A stretch of 9,775 nt of DNA from an uncultured Oscillospiraceae bacterium (GCA_900552285.1 URYV01000055.1:1-9775); one strand, 5' to 3'. Counted from the first letter of the stretch, positions 1-7,332 are shown. Notes: generated from the letters alone by a model not told the origin. Program-made: numbers and translations.

Positions 1-52
1 ACATAGCACTATTTTTGCACCGAGAAAGAATAAGAAAATTGAGTATTTTGAC
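1..52. other. Non-homologous AT-rich segment at the end of malQ (possible insertion or assembly junction)
   Basis: The first 51 bases contain 15 G or C (29%), clearly poorer than the flanking coding DNA. Read in the malQ frame they stay open but lose all resemblance to the family exactly where the GQLWGNP motif should begin. The change is abrupt. It could be the end of an insertion sequence, a rearrangement, or an assembly artefact at a contig edge. I recognise no terminal inverted repeat and there is too little sequence to name an element. Confidence 0.5.
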
Positions 53-760
53 GTCGGCCGAAAAATAGTCGGGAGGCACGCCCGCAACACCGGCCGGGTT
101 TCCCTCTTTGTCGGTTAAAAAAAGAGAATTGTTATAATAAAAGTCGCTGCTGTCGGCGTCCACATAAATGGGCATATCGCCGATCAGCTTTATTCCTCGG
201 GACTCCGAATATTTTTTCAGCGCCGCCCACTGACCGAAAAATTCATACTGAATAAATTTCCACATGAAAAGAACGTCGCCGTCGAGCCTGTCGGTTTTCC
301 ATTCGTTGTGGGGCAGGCCGCCGTTCGCATCCTTAAGTGCGGCAAAGGTGCAAAACTCGTCTATTTCCCTGTTTGCGGCGGCAAAGCTTTCTATCTCCCG
401 CCTTTCGGCCGTCCGCTTTGAAGCCTTTAAAAGCAGCGGCAGCCGCTGTGCTCTCAATCTGTCATATTCGCAAACATAGGGCGTGCTCTGCTCGGCGGCT
501 TTAAGCTCGTCCTCGGTTATCAGCCCCTTTTTTGCAAGGGCGTCAAGGTCGACAAAAAACGGATTTCCCGCAAAGGCCGACGGTGATTTATAGGGAGAAT
601 TACATTCGTCGCAAATTCCCACGGGCAGCATCTGCCAATAGGAAAAGCCGCAATCTTTCAGCAAATCGACAAAATCGTAAGCTGATTTTCCGAGACTGCC
701 GCAGCCGTAGCTTCCCGGGAGGGAGGAAATGTGCATAAGCACTCCGCTTGCTCTTTTCAT
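1..760 (-). CDS. malQ: 4-alpha-glucanotransferase (amylomaltase, GH77), N-terminal part, runs off the left edge
   Basis: MalQ transfers alpha-1,4-glucan segments between maltodextrins in the cytoplasm. The start codon at 760 opens a frame of 253 codons reaching the edge. Family hallmarks are the N-terminal SGVLMHISSLPGSYGCGSLG (residues 5-24), YWQMLPVG (41-48), SPYKSPSAFAGNPFFVDLD (55-73), IGDMPIYV (193-200) and VAGVPPDYFSAD (225-236). Known GH77 enzymes are about 500 residues, so the catalytic carboxylates, which lie further on, are not in the window. After residue 236 the family continues with a GQLWGNP-like stretch, but here the frame reads VKILNFLILS and no longer resembles MalQ; see the separate entry for 1-52. 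The ATG shares an ATGA with the recN stop, so translation is probably coupled, and no strong ribosome binding site is visible. Identity is secure; whether the gene is intact beyond base 53 is not. Confidence 0.9.
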   Translation of the reverse strand, partial: MKRASGVLMHISSLPGSYGCGSLGKSAYDFVDLLKDCGFSYWQMLPVGICDECNSPYKSPSAFAGNPFFVDLDALAKKGLITEDELKAAEQSTPYVCEYDRLRAQRLPLLLKASKRTAERREIESFAAANREIDEFCTFAALKDANGGLPHNEWKTDRLDGDVLFMWKFIQYEFFGQWAALKKYSESRGIKLIGDMPIYVDADSSDFYYNNSLFLTDKEGNPAGVAGVPPDYFSADVKILNFLILSRCKNSAM

Positions 761-2427
761 TCGGCCGCCCCGCTTTCAAGCATTTCCCTTGCCGCCGCAC
801 GGGTGGAGTCGGTGATAACTGTTCCGCCGATAATGCGGGAAAGCTCCTCAATTCTGCCCTTTTCGTCAAGCTTTTCCACCTTTGTTTTGGTGCGGTTTTC
901 TTCGGTGGTTTTTTCTATAAGAAAATGGCTGTCGCACTTTGCGGCAATCTGAGCCAGGTGAGTTATGCAAATAACCTGATTTTCTCTCGCTGTTTTTTTA
1001 AGCCTCAGCCCCACCTTGTCGGCGGCACGTCCGCTTATTCCCGCATCTATCTCGTCGAAAATCAGCGTGTCTGCGTCGTTTTTATCGTTTATGACGGTAA
1101 GCAGCGCAAGCATTGTCCTCGAAAGCTCACCGCCCGACGCAATTTTCGAAAGAGATTTGGGAGCCTCTCCGGGGTTTGCCGAAATGAGAAATTCGATCTC
1201 GTCCCGCCCTTTTGAGGTCAGTCCCGTTTGCTTTATGTCGACGACAAAATCGACTCCCGGCATATTTAAAAATCTAAGCTCGCAAAGCACGGCGTTTCGA
1301 AGCTTTTCCGCCGCTGCCTTTCGGCTGTTTGTCAGCTTTTCCGCCTTTTCGACCGCCTCGGCCTTAAGCTCGTTTATTTCCTTTTCAAGCTCAATTTGGC
1401 GCTGCTCGGAGGTGTTTATCGAAGCAAGCTCCTTTTTGGCATTTTCCAAAAATCCGAGCATTTCCTCTTCGCTGTTTCCGTATTTTTTCATAAGACGTCT
1501 TATGACGGCAATGCGCTCCTCGGTCTGCTCAAGCTCGGCCGGGTCGAAATCGAGATTTTCCGAAAGTTCTCTTATTTCGGAGGTTATATTTTCAAGCTCA
1601 AATCCTATTTCCGAAAGCCTCGACGCATTTTCCGATATGTCCTCGGAAAACTCCGAGCATTCGGCAAGACTTTCGGCGGCGTTTTCGGCAAGTCCCGCCG
1701 CACCGGAAAAATTTTCATCTCCCGAAAGGGCGGAAAGGGCTGCCGACACGCTCCTTGCTATGTTTTCGCTGTTTTGCATGACCTTCCGTCTGCCCTCAAG
1801 CTCTTCAAGCTCGCCCGGAGTTATGTCGGCCTGCTCAAGCTCCTTTATCTGAAACTCAAGCATATCAATCCTGCGCTGTCTTTCGGCAAAATCCGTCGAC
1901 ACGGCTCTTGACTCCCTTATAAGGGCGCAAAGCTTATCATAGCAAAGCTTATATTCCTCGCGCTCGGTGCCGTTTGACGCCATTCTGTCCACAAAACGGT
2001 AGTGTATCCCGGGATCGGTGAGAAGTATGCTGTCATGCTGACCGTGTATGGCCACAAGGTGCTTTGAAATTTCCTTTACCACCGCGGTGGTCGCGGGAAG
2101 GCCGTTTATGCGGCTTCGGCTTTTTCCGTCGGCGGTTATTTGACGGCTGAGCATCACGGTACCGTCGTCGCAGTCAAATCCCGCGTCGGTCAGCGCCTTT
2201 ACCGCGCTCTTGTTGCAATCGGTAAAGACCGCCGTCACCCGAGCGCTTTCGCATCCGCGCCTGACAAGATCCCTTGACGTTCTGTTGCCGAGCACGGCGC
2301 CGAGGGAATCTATGAGAATGGATTTTCCCGCTCCCGTTTCCCCCGTAAGAGCGCAAAAGCCCTTATCGAATTTTATGTCTGCAAATTCGATAACGGCTAT
2401 ATTTTCAATTCGCAAGGTATCAAGCAT
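757..2427 (-). CDS. recN: DNA repair protein RecN (SMC-like ATPase)
   Basis: RecN is an SMC-like ATPase that acts early in double-strand-break repair and homologous recombination. The 556-residue product has Walker A GETGAGKS at residues 29-36, a long charged Glu/Lys/Ala-rich central region (roughly 150-370) consistent with coiled-coil arms, the ABC signature SGGELSR at 431-437, Walker B TLIFDE at 454-459, and the C-terminal VICITHLAQIAA block near 485-496. Length is normal for the family. The frame is open upstream to 2481, but the ATG at 2427 starts with the family-typical MLDTLRIENIAVIEF and has a GGAG eight bases upstream, whereas the longer form would overlap argR. It lies 23 bases after argR, matching the Firmicutes argR-recN order. 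I saw no LexA-type box in that short gap. Its stop overlaps the malQ start. Confidence 0.97.
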   Translation of the reverse strand: MLDTLRIENIAVIEFADIKFDKGFCALTGETGAGKSILIDSLGAVLGNRTSRDLVRRGCESARVTAVFTDCNKSAVKALTDAGFDCDDGTVMLSRQITADGKSRSRINGLPATTAVVKEISKHLVAIHGQHDSILLTDPGIHYRFVDRMASNGTEREEYKLCYDKLCALIRESRAVSTDFAERQRRIDMLEFQIKELEQADITPGELEELEGRRKVMQNSENIARSVSAALSALSGDENFSGAAGLAENAAESLAECSEFSEDISENASRLSEIGFELENITSEIRELSENLDFDPAELEQTEERIAVIRRLMKKYGNSEEEMLGFLENAKKELASINTSEQRQIELEKEINELKAEAVEKAEKLTNSRKAAAEKLRNAVLCELRFLNMPGVDFVVDIKQTGLTSKGRDEIEFLISANPGEAPKSLSKIASGGELSRTMLALLTVINDKNDADTLIFDEIDAGISGRAADKVGLRLKKTARENQVICITHLAQIAAKCDSHFLIEKTTEENRTKTKVEKLDEKGRIEELSRIIGGTVITDSTRAAAREMLESGAAE

Positions 2428-2435
2428 AAGACTAT

Positions 2436-2439
2436 CTCC
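2436..2439 (-). promoter_or_regulatory. Ribosome binding site of recN
   Basis: On the minus strand a GGAG lies eight bases before the ATG at 2427, in the gap after the argR stop. It supports that ATG over an earlier in-frame start at 2481. Confidence 0.7.
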
Positions 2440-2450
2440 AAAAAAAGAAA

Positions 2451-2900
2451 TCAGTTTATATACTCTCTGAGCTCTCTGCAAAGCTCGGCCGCGCGGTCCT
2501 CGGTCCGCGTTATGATGAGAATGGTGTCGTCACCCGCAACCGTTCCCACAACCGACGAATGATCCATAAGGTCAAGCGCCATGCAGGCGGCGTTGGCCAT
2601 TCCCGTATGGCATTTTATAACCACGTCGTTGAGGGCATAATCCACCTTTATGACCGCCGATTTAAAAACGTCGGAGTAATTCGCCTTGAGCGTTGCGCTT
2701 TCTCCTTTCGGAATCATATAGCGGTAAACCTCGTTGCTGTCGAGAGCCTTTATTACACGAAGCTGTTTTATATCGCGGGAAACGGTGGCCTGAGTGACGT
2801 CAAAGCCGTCCTTTCGAAGAAGTCTCAGCAGCTCGTCCTGAGTCTCGATAACGTTGTCGTTTATAAGCTCTCTTATTTTTTCATGACGGTTCTTTTTCAT
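2451..2900 (-). CDS. argR: Arginine repressor ArgR/AhrC
   Basis: ArgR is the arginine-responsive hexameric transcription factor that represses arginine biosynthesis and can activate catabolism. The 149-residue product has the usual length and two domains: an N-terminal winged helix (about 1-65) with the recognition segment QATVSRDIKQL at 37-47, and a C-terminal oligomerisation and arginine-binding domain (about 75-149) with TGMANAACMALD at 99-110 and GTVAGDDTILII at 119-130. The paired aspartates in GDD are the residues expected to contact arginine. It begins 11 bases after nadK, and its Shine-Dalgarno sequence (GGAGAAGG, 2905-2912) overlaps the nadK stop. No arginine genes are in the window, so its targets lie elsewhere. 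I found no convincing ARG box here. Confidence 0.96.
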   Translation of the reverse strand: MKKNRHEKIRELINDNVIETQDELLRLLRKDGFDVTQATVSRDIKQLRVIKALDSNEVYRYMIPKGESATLKANYSDVFKSAVIKVDYALNDVVIKCHTGMANAACMALDLMDHSSVVGTVAGDDTILIITRTEDRAAELCRELREYIN

Positions 2901-2911
2901 TTTTCCTTCTC

Positions 2912-3709
2912 CTATTTATTTAAAATGAGCTTATTTTTGAAATTTTCGTAGAAGGGCTCATTCTTTATTCTTATAAGCTTGACGCTTAAATCCTTTGCCT
3001 TTTCGATATAAACGGCGCCGTCGGTTATGTTTATGGGGTTTTCACCGTCGACACAGGCAAAAACGTCTCCCTCGCTCCTGACCTTTGCGGTGACGGTAAA
3101 TTTCTCGTCGGGAGAAAAAACCACCGCCCTGCTGTTAAGGGAATGGGGAGAAATGGGCGTCATGACAATTCCCTCGATGGACGGGTCGAGCACGGGACCG
3201 CCGGCCGAAAGCGAATAGGCCGTCGACCCGGTGGGGGTTGCGAAAATCAATCCGTCGGCCGCATAATCAATCGTCGAACGGCCGCCTATTGTAACGTTTA
3301 TGTCGGTTATACGCGCGAGTCCTCCGCGGCTCACCACGGCCTCGTTGAGAGAGTAGGTTTTAATGGCCTTGTCTCCCCTCTCGCACATGACCGAAAGAAG
3401 CATTCGGTTTTCTATTTCAAATTCACCCGTTTTAAGGCGGGAAAGAATGTCATACTCTCCGTTCTCCACACCTGCCATAAATCCAACTCTGCCGGAATTT
3501 ATGCCGAGCACCGGCTTTGAGTAAAAGGCGGCCTTTTTCGCGGCGTGGATAATGGTTCCGTCTCCGCCGATGACTATGGAAAAATCCGCCTGCTCAAGGT
3601 CGTCGGCAGAAATCGGCTCGATACCGTTTTTCAAAAGCTCCTTTTTAACAAGCTCGGCACATTGCTCGGCCGTTTGACTGAACTTTTTAACCGTCAACGC
3701 GGCTTTCAT
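2912..3709 (-). CDS. nadK: NAD kinase (ATP/polyphosphate-dependent)
   Basis: NadK phosphorylates NAD to NADP in the cytosol and sets the NADP(H) pool. The 265-residue product carries GGDGT at 48-52, LGINSGRVGFM at 68-78, LNEAVVSRG at 121-129, the glycine-rich DGLIFATPTGSTAYSLSAGG at 152-171 and PISPHSLNSR at 185-194, all in family order. Two starts are possible. A GTG at 3718 would overlap the tlyA stop, but it lacks a binding site. The ATG at 3709 has AGGGG eight bases upstream, so I chose the ATG, which leaves a gap of five bases after tlyA. Placement between tlyA and argR is normal in clostridia. NADPH is used by the next step after Dxs in the DXP pathway, a plausible but unproven reason for the linkage. 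Confidence 0.96.
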   Translation of the reverse strand: MKAALTVKKFSQTAEQCAELVKKELLKNGIEPISADDLEQADFSIVIGGDGTIIHAAKKAAFYSKPVLGINSGRVGFMAGVENGEYDILSRLKTGEFEIENRMLLSVMCERGDKAIKTYSLNEAVVSRGGLARITDINVTIGGRSTIDYAADGLIFATPTGSTAYSLSAGGPVLDPSIEGIVMTPISPHSLNSRAVVFSPDEKFTVTAKVRSEGDVFACVDGENPINITDGAVYIEKAKDLSVKLIRIKNEPFYENFKNKLILNK

Positions 3710-3714
3710 TTGAC

Positions 3715-4530
3715 TCACCCCTGTTTATCAAGCGTTTGATGAGATTTTTCTGCAAGCTCCCGCGGGCTTATGCCCGAGAAGTTTTCGGGAGCGTCACTCT
3801 TTTTTATGTATGCAAGATATTCGATATTACCCTGCGGCCCCTTTATGGGGGAAAAATCAAGTCCCAGCACCGAAAATCCGCTTTCAAGCATAAAAGCGAC
3901 GGTGTTTTCTATAACCTCTACATGGGTGGAAAGCTCTCTTACCACGCCCTTTTTGCCGACCTTGTCCTTCCCGGCCTCAAACTGGGGCTTTATAAGGCAA
4001 ACCGCCTCTCCCCCGTCCCGAAGAAGGGGTCTTAAGGGAGGCAGGATAAGCTTGAGCGAAATGAAAGCCACGTCGGCCGACGCAAAATCAACCTCATCGG
4101 CAATCTGCTCCTTCGTGACATGGCGGAAATTGCACCGTTCAAGTTTCACAACCCGCTCGTCGTTTCTCAGTTTCCAGGCAAGCTGACCGTATCCCACATC
4201 CACGGCATATACCTTTTTCGCGCCGTTTTGCAGCATACAGTCGGTAAATCCGCCGGTGGAGGCGCCGATGTCGATACAGATTTTTTCCGAAAGGTCAAGA
4301 CCGAAGGATTTTACAGCCTTATCAAGCTTATAACCACCTCGGCTGACGAAAGGCATTTCCCCGCCTCTGACCTCGACCTTGTCATCGGGCTTGAGGGCCG
4401 TTCCCGCCTTGTCGCATTTTTGATTGTTAACAAAGACGCAGCCCGCCATAATGACCGCCTTGGCCTTTTCACGGCTTTCGCAAAGCCCGTGTTCGGTAAG
4501 ATATGCGTCAAGTCTCATTTTTTCAGCCAT
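3715..4530 (-). CDS. tlyA: TlyA family rRNA 2'-O-methyltransferase (S4 plus FtsJ-like domains)
   Basis: TlyA proteins methylate ribose 2'-O of cytidines in rRNA using S-adenosylmethionine; in mycobacteria the targets are 16S C1409 and 23S C1920. The older name haemolysin A reflects a disputed activity. The 271-residue product has an N-terminal S4 RNA-binding domain (about 5-63: RLDAYLTEHGLCESREKAKA), then FVSRGGYKLDKA, the SAM-binding motif IDIGASTGGFTD, the segment ADVAFISL and IKPQFEAGKDKVGKKGVVR. About 27 residues follow the last conserved strand (EYLAYIKK), a charged tail that could be the C-terminal extension seen in some TlyA subtypes; I cannot assign the subtype. The ATG at 4530 has a weak GGATGG five bases upstream and overlaps the dxs stop by eight bases, which suggests coupling. 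Confidence 0.94.
   Translation of the reverse strand: MAEKMRLDAYLTEHGLCESREKAKAVIMAGCVFVNNQKCDKAGTALKPDDKVEVRGGEMPFVSRGGYKLDKAVKSFGLDLSEKICIDIGASTGGFTDCMLQNGAKKVYAVDVGYGQLAWKLRNDERVVKLERCNFRHVTKEQIADEVDFASADVAFISLKLILPPLRPLLRDGGEAVCLIKPQFEAGKDKVGKKGVVRELSTHVEVIENTVAFMLESGFSVLGLDFSPIKGPQGNIEYLAYIKKSDAPENFSGISPRELAEKSHQTLDKQG
3718..3722 (-). promoter_or_regulatory. Ribosome binding site that decides the nadK start
   Basis: AGGGG on the minus strand ends eight bases before the ATG at 3709. It overlaps the alternative GTG at 3718, which itself has no good upstream site. It lies within the last codons of tlyA. Confidence 0.6.
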
Positions 4531-6349
4531 TTATACCATCCATAACAGTTTTTTTAATTCCGTCCTTATCGAGGCAAAGCCGTCCGAGCAGCTCTCCCGT
4601 CGAGCCGTGGGGCACAAATCCGTTCACGGCGGTTATGCTTATCTTGCCCTTAAATCCGCTTTCGGCAAGCACACTTGCAAGGTGTTCGGAAAACCCGCCG
4701 CATCTCATGCCCTCTTCAAACAGAAATATTTTATCGATTTTTTTTAACCGCTCGATTGCCTCATGCGGAACAGGCTTTATCATGTTAAAGCAAACGCCGC
4801 AGATTTCAAGCTCCTTTGCCGCCTCAAGAACCGTCGCGCCGACCCGTCCGAAGGAAACGACCGCCGTTTTTTTGTCCTTGCCTTCAAAGCAGTCAAAGTC
4901 GACAGTCGACCCGTCGGCGGCAGAAGCCTCTCCGCCTCTCGGATAACGAATAACGTAAAGCTTGTTTTGCCCCCTCACCGCCCGCTCAAGATCATCCTCA
5001 AGCTCGGCGAAATTTTTAGGGCTGTATATTACCGTGTTCGGCAAAGAATAAAGAAAGGAAACATCGAAAAGACCGTGGTGCATTTCCCCGTCCTCTCCGA
5101 CTATTCCGGCGCGGTCGACGCAAAGCACAACCTTAAGCCCCTGAACCGCAATATCGTGAACAAGCTGGTCATATCCGCGCTGAAGAAAAGCGGAATATAT
5201 CGCAACGACCGGGATTTTCCCGCCCTTTGCAAGCCCGGATGCGAAGGTCAAAGCATGCTGTTCGGCAATTCCCACGTCAAAAAACCGTTCGGGAAAGCTT
5301 TTTGAAAACTCCGAAAGGCCCGTTCCGTCGCACATGGCGGCCGTTACGGCACAAATGCTGCCGTTTTCACGCGCAAGCCCGCAAAGCTTCTTTCCGAACC
5401 GACCCGAAAAGCTCTCGCCCGAGGGCTGACCCTCGCCTGTGTTAATGTCAAGACCGGAGGAAACGCCGTGATAGCTGCCGGGGGATTTTTCGGCAAAGGA
5501 ATAGCCCCTACCCTTTACGGTGCAGATATGTATGAGGGCGGGACGCTTTAAAAGCTTTGCAAGCTCGAAGCAGTCCTCAAGTGTTGAAATATCGTGACCG
5601 TCCACCGGTCCGATATAGTAAAATCCCATGTCCTCGAAAATTGTGCTGTTATAAAAAAGATTTTTAATTCCTTTTTTTAACCGCCGTATAATCTCCGTTA
5701 TCGGCCGCCCCACAATCGGAACGGCACCGAGAATTTTTTCCACTTTGGTTTTCAGATTAAAATAGGACGGGTGGGAGCGGAGCACGGCCAAATGCCTTGA
5801 AAGAGCTCCGACATTTTTTGAAATCGACATTTTGTTGTCGTTTAAAACAACGATAAGACGGGATTTTGTTTTGCCGGCATTGTTAAGACCCTCAAAAGCA
5901 AGTCCGCCGGTCATCGCCCCGTCGCCTATGACGGCAACGGTGTAATTTTCGTTGCATGACAGGGTATTGCTTTGCGCAATTCCGAAAGCAGAAGAAATGG
6001 ATGTGCTGCTGTGACCCGAAACAAAAGCGTCATGCTCACTCTCATTTGGGCGAAGAAAACCCGAAAGCCCTCCGAATTTTCTCAGCGTGTCAAACTCGTC
6101 ATATCGGCCGGTAAGCAGCTTGTGGGTATAGCACTGATGACCCACGTCGAAAACAATGCTGTCACGCGGCGAATTGAATTTGCGGTGGAGAGCCACGGTG
6201 AGTTCCACAGTTCCGAGATTGGAAGCAAGATGGCCGCCGTTTTGCGAAACGGTTTTTATGAGCTTTTCCCTTATTTCGGCGCAAAGCCCGTCAAGCTCAC
6301 TTTCATGTAATTTTTTAACATCGTCGGGAGATTTGATTTTTTCTAACAT
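4523..6349 (-). CDS. dxs: 1-deoxy-D-xylulose-5-phosphate synthase
   Basis: Dxs condenses pyruvate and glyceraldehyde 3-phosphate with thiamine diphosphate, the first and flux-setting step of the non-mevalonate isoprenoid pathway. The 608-residue product is of normal length. Visible hallmarks are NGGHLASNLGTVELTVALH (37-55), FDVGHQCYTHKLLTGR (67-82), SGHSSTSISSAFG (111-123), the thiamine diphosphate motif GDGAMTGG (142-149) with its closing NDN (170-172), PVDGHD (248-253), YHG (293-295) and DVGIAEQHALTFASGLA with the catalytic glutamate. The pyrimidine-domain loop reads VGEDGEMHHGLFD, a mild variant of the more usual GxDGxTHxGxFD. An AGGGG lies six bases before the ATG. It follows an AT-rich gap with a promoter candidate, so it probably begins a transcription unit continuing through tlyA to malQ. 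Its product feeds IspA. Confidence 0.97.
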   Translation of the reverse strand: MLEKIKSPDDVKKLHESELDGLCAEIREKLIKTVSQNGGHLASNLGTVELTVALHRKFNSPRDSIVFDVGHQCYTHKLLTGRYDEFDTLRKFGGLSGFLRPNESEHDAFVSGHSSTSISSAFGIAQSNTLSCNENYTVAVIGDGAMTGGLAFEGLNNAGKTKSRLIVVLNDNKMSISKNVGALSRHLAVLRSHPSYFNLKTKVEKILGAVPIVGRPITEIIRRLKKGIKNLFYNSTIFEDMGFYYIGPVDGHDISTLEDCFELAKLLKRPALIHICTVKGRGYSFAEKSPGSYHGVSSGLDINTGEGQPSGESFSGRFGKKLCGLARENGSICAVTAAMCDGTGLSEFSKSFPERFFDVGIAEQHALTFASGLAKGGKIPVVAIYSAFLQRGYDQLVHDIAVQGLKVVLCVDRAGIVGEDGEMHHGLFDVSFLYSLPNTVIYSPKNFAELEDDLERAVRGQNKLYVIRYPRGGEASAADGSTVDFDCFEGKDKKTAVVSFGRVGATVLEAAKELEICGVCFNMIKPVPHEAIERLKKIDKIFLFEEGMRCGGFSEHLASVLAESGFKGKISITAVNGFVPHGSTGELLGRLCLDKDGIKKTVMDGING

Positions 6350-6367
6350 CCCGTTCCCCTAATCCTC

Positions 6368-6396
6368 ATTTGTATATTTATTAGTTTATCACAAAT
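6368..6396. promoter_or_regulatory. Imperfect dyad overlapping the dxs promoter (possible operator)
   Basis: The minus strand reads ATTTGT-G-ATA, then ten bases, then TATACAAAT. The arms pair over nine bases with one extra G in the first arm. The dyad spans the candidate -10 box and the spacer, where a repressor site would be expected. It is too AT-rich to be a terminator. Chance in a 26% G+C stretch is a real alternative. Confidence 0.25.
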
Positions 6397-6399
6397 CAA
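6371..6399 (-). promoter_or_regulatory. Candidate sigma-A-type promoter for dxs
   Basis: On the minus strand TTGATT (6394-6399) and TATACA (6371-6376) are separated by exactly 17 bases. Each matches the consensus TTGACA or TATAAT at four of six positions, including the first four. Transcription would begin near 6364, giving a short leader of about 15 bases that contains the AGGGG binding site. Other AT-rich hexamers could serve, so this is a candidate only. Confidence 0.4.
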
Positions 6400-6444
6400 A
6401 GAGAAAATAAATACCGTTTAAAGACTTTTCAAAGAAAATAAATA
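6396..6444. repeat. Diverged direct repeat upstream of dxs
   Basis: TCAAAGAAAATAAATA at 6429-6444 and TCAAAGAGAAAATAAATA at 6396-6413 differ only by two extra bases (GA) in the second copy. The copy starts are 33 bases apart, about three helical turns. The inner copy partly overlaps the candidate -35 box. They may be binding sites or relics of a small duplication. Confidence 0.5.
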
Positions 6445-7332
6445 CTATTTTTTACGGTAAAGCAAAGCGTCGGCGAGATTTTTCAAAAAGTCGGCATTTT
6501 CTCCGAAAACGTCAAGAGAATTTTTTGCCTTTTCGGTCAATTCCTTTGCAAATTCCATGGTCTTTTCAACTCCGAAAAGGGTAACAAAGGTGGTTTTGTT
6601 GTTTTGCTCGTCGCTGCCGATGGGCTTGCCGAGTTCCTCCTCGGTTGAGGTTACGTCGAGCACGTCGTCAACCATTTGAAATGCCGAGCCGACACAGTCG
6701 GAATAAACCCTTGCGGCTTCGATTTGCGCGTTGTTTGCGTCGGCGGCAAAGCAGCCCATGAGCGACGCCGTTATGATAAGCGCTCCCGTTTTGTGCTTTT
6801 GGATTTCAACCAGCTCTTCATGAGAGGCTTTATGAGTTTCAGACATAAGATCAAGCACCTGACCGGCGCACATTCCGTTACACCCGGCGCCAACTGCAAG
6901 CTGACGCGCCGCCTTTATTATATTCTTTTCGAGAATTTTTTCGGGATCGGCCGAAAGGGCGGTTTCAAAAGCATAGGTCTGCAATGCGTCGCCCGCAAGA
7001 AGGGCCGTATCCTCGGGAAAGGCCACATGGCAGGAGGGCTTTCCCCTTCTCATGTCGTCGTTATCCATGCAGGGCAGATCGTCGTGTATAAGCGAATAGG
7101 CGTGCACCATTTCCACGGCGCAGGCAAAGGGCAGCGCGTCATTCGGGTCTCCCCCGCACACTCTGCAGAATTCCTGACAAAGGGCGGCACGAATTCGTTT
7201 TCCGCCTCCGAGCAGAGAATATCTCATGGCGTCGATAAGCACGGCATAATGCTTATCGCTTTTCGGCAAATATTTTTCAAGCGCCGCCTCGGTATTGCCG
7301 GCATAAAATTCAAGTCTTTCCTTTTGTTCCAT
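6445..7332 (-). CDS. ispA: Short-chain polyprenyl synthase, probably farnesyl diphosphate synthase
   Basis: This enzyme adds isopentenyl diphosphate to allylic diphosphates, supplying farnesyl diphosphate for undecaprenyl phosphate and other prenyl products. The 295-residue product has GGGKRIR at 42-48, the first aspartate-rich motif DDLPCMD at 84-90, KTGALI at 181-186, FQMVDDVLD with the second motif DDVLD at 222-226, and GKPIGSD at 235-241. The residue five places before the first aspartate is tyrosine (HAYSLIHDD), as in Escherichia coli IspA; a geranylgeranyl synthase often has methionine there, so farnesyl is favoured but not proven. The ATG at 7332 is chosen over a TTG at 7353 because GGGGAGG (7343-7349) lies ten bases upstream of the ATG and the TTG would lie upstream of that site. 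It overlaps the xseB stop by one base (TAATG). The AT-rich dxs leader follows. Confidence 0.95.
   Translation of the reverse strand: MEQKERLEFYAGNTEAALEKYLPKSDKHYAVLIDAMRYSLLGGGKRIRAALCQEFCRVCGGDPNDALPFACAVEMVHAYSLIHDDLPCMDNDDMRRGKPSCHVAFPEDTALLAGDALQTYAFETALSADPEKILEKNIIKAARQLAVGAGCNGMCAGQVLDLMSETHKASHEELVEIQKHKTGALIITASLMGCFAADANNAQIEAARVYSDCVGSAFQMVDDVLDVTSTEEELGKPIGSDEQNNKTTFVTLFGVEKTMEFAKELTEKAKNSLDVFGENADFLKNLADALLYRKK

Larger units (their letters stand above)
6350..6444. other. AT-rich gap between ispA and dxs
   Basis: These 95 bases contain 25 G or C (26%) and are the only sizeable gap in the window. They hold the dxs ribosome binding site (AGGGG, 6356-6360), a candidate promoter, an imperfect dyad and a diverged direct repeat, each listed separately. 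I see no GC-rich hairpin with a U tract, so no intrinsic terminator for ispA, and no riboswitch. Confidence 0.7.

Noticed and set aside
1016..1852. A 278-codon plus-strand frame rich in serine and phenylalanine
   Set aside because: It is antisense to the coiled-coil region of recN. The serine and phenylalanine bias is the complement of abundant GAA, GAG and AAA-type codons there.
1300..2000. Very frequent short words such as CAAGCTC and CCGAAAG throughout the window
   Set aside because: On the coding strand these read as GAGCTT (Glu-Leu) and CTTTCGG (Leu-Ser-Gly or Leu-Ser-Glu) and follow the reading frame. They reflect codon preference, not repeats or recombination sites.
2428..2481. An 18-residue N-terminal extension of RecN
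   Set aside because: It would overlap argR by 31 bases, lacks the family N-terminus, and the ATG at 2427 has a proper GGAG upstream.
3710..3718. A GTG start for nadK overlapping the tlyA stop as GTGA
   Set aside because: The GTG lies on the binding site used by the ATG at 3709 and has no good site of its own. It would add only three residues and cannot be fully excluded.
3715..4530. TlyA as a haemolysin or virulence toxin
   Set aside because: The S4 plus FtsJ-like domain layout and SAM motif point to rRNA methylation. The haemolysin name is historical and nothing here supports a secreted toxin.
6419..6434. A possible ispA terminator hairpin (AAAGACTTTTCAAAG region)
   Set aside because: The pairing arms are only four A/T-rich bases with loops too small to form, and no stable stem with a U tract is present.
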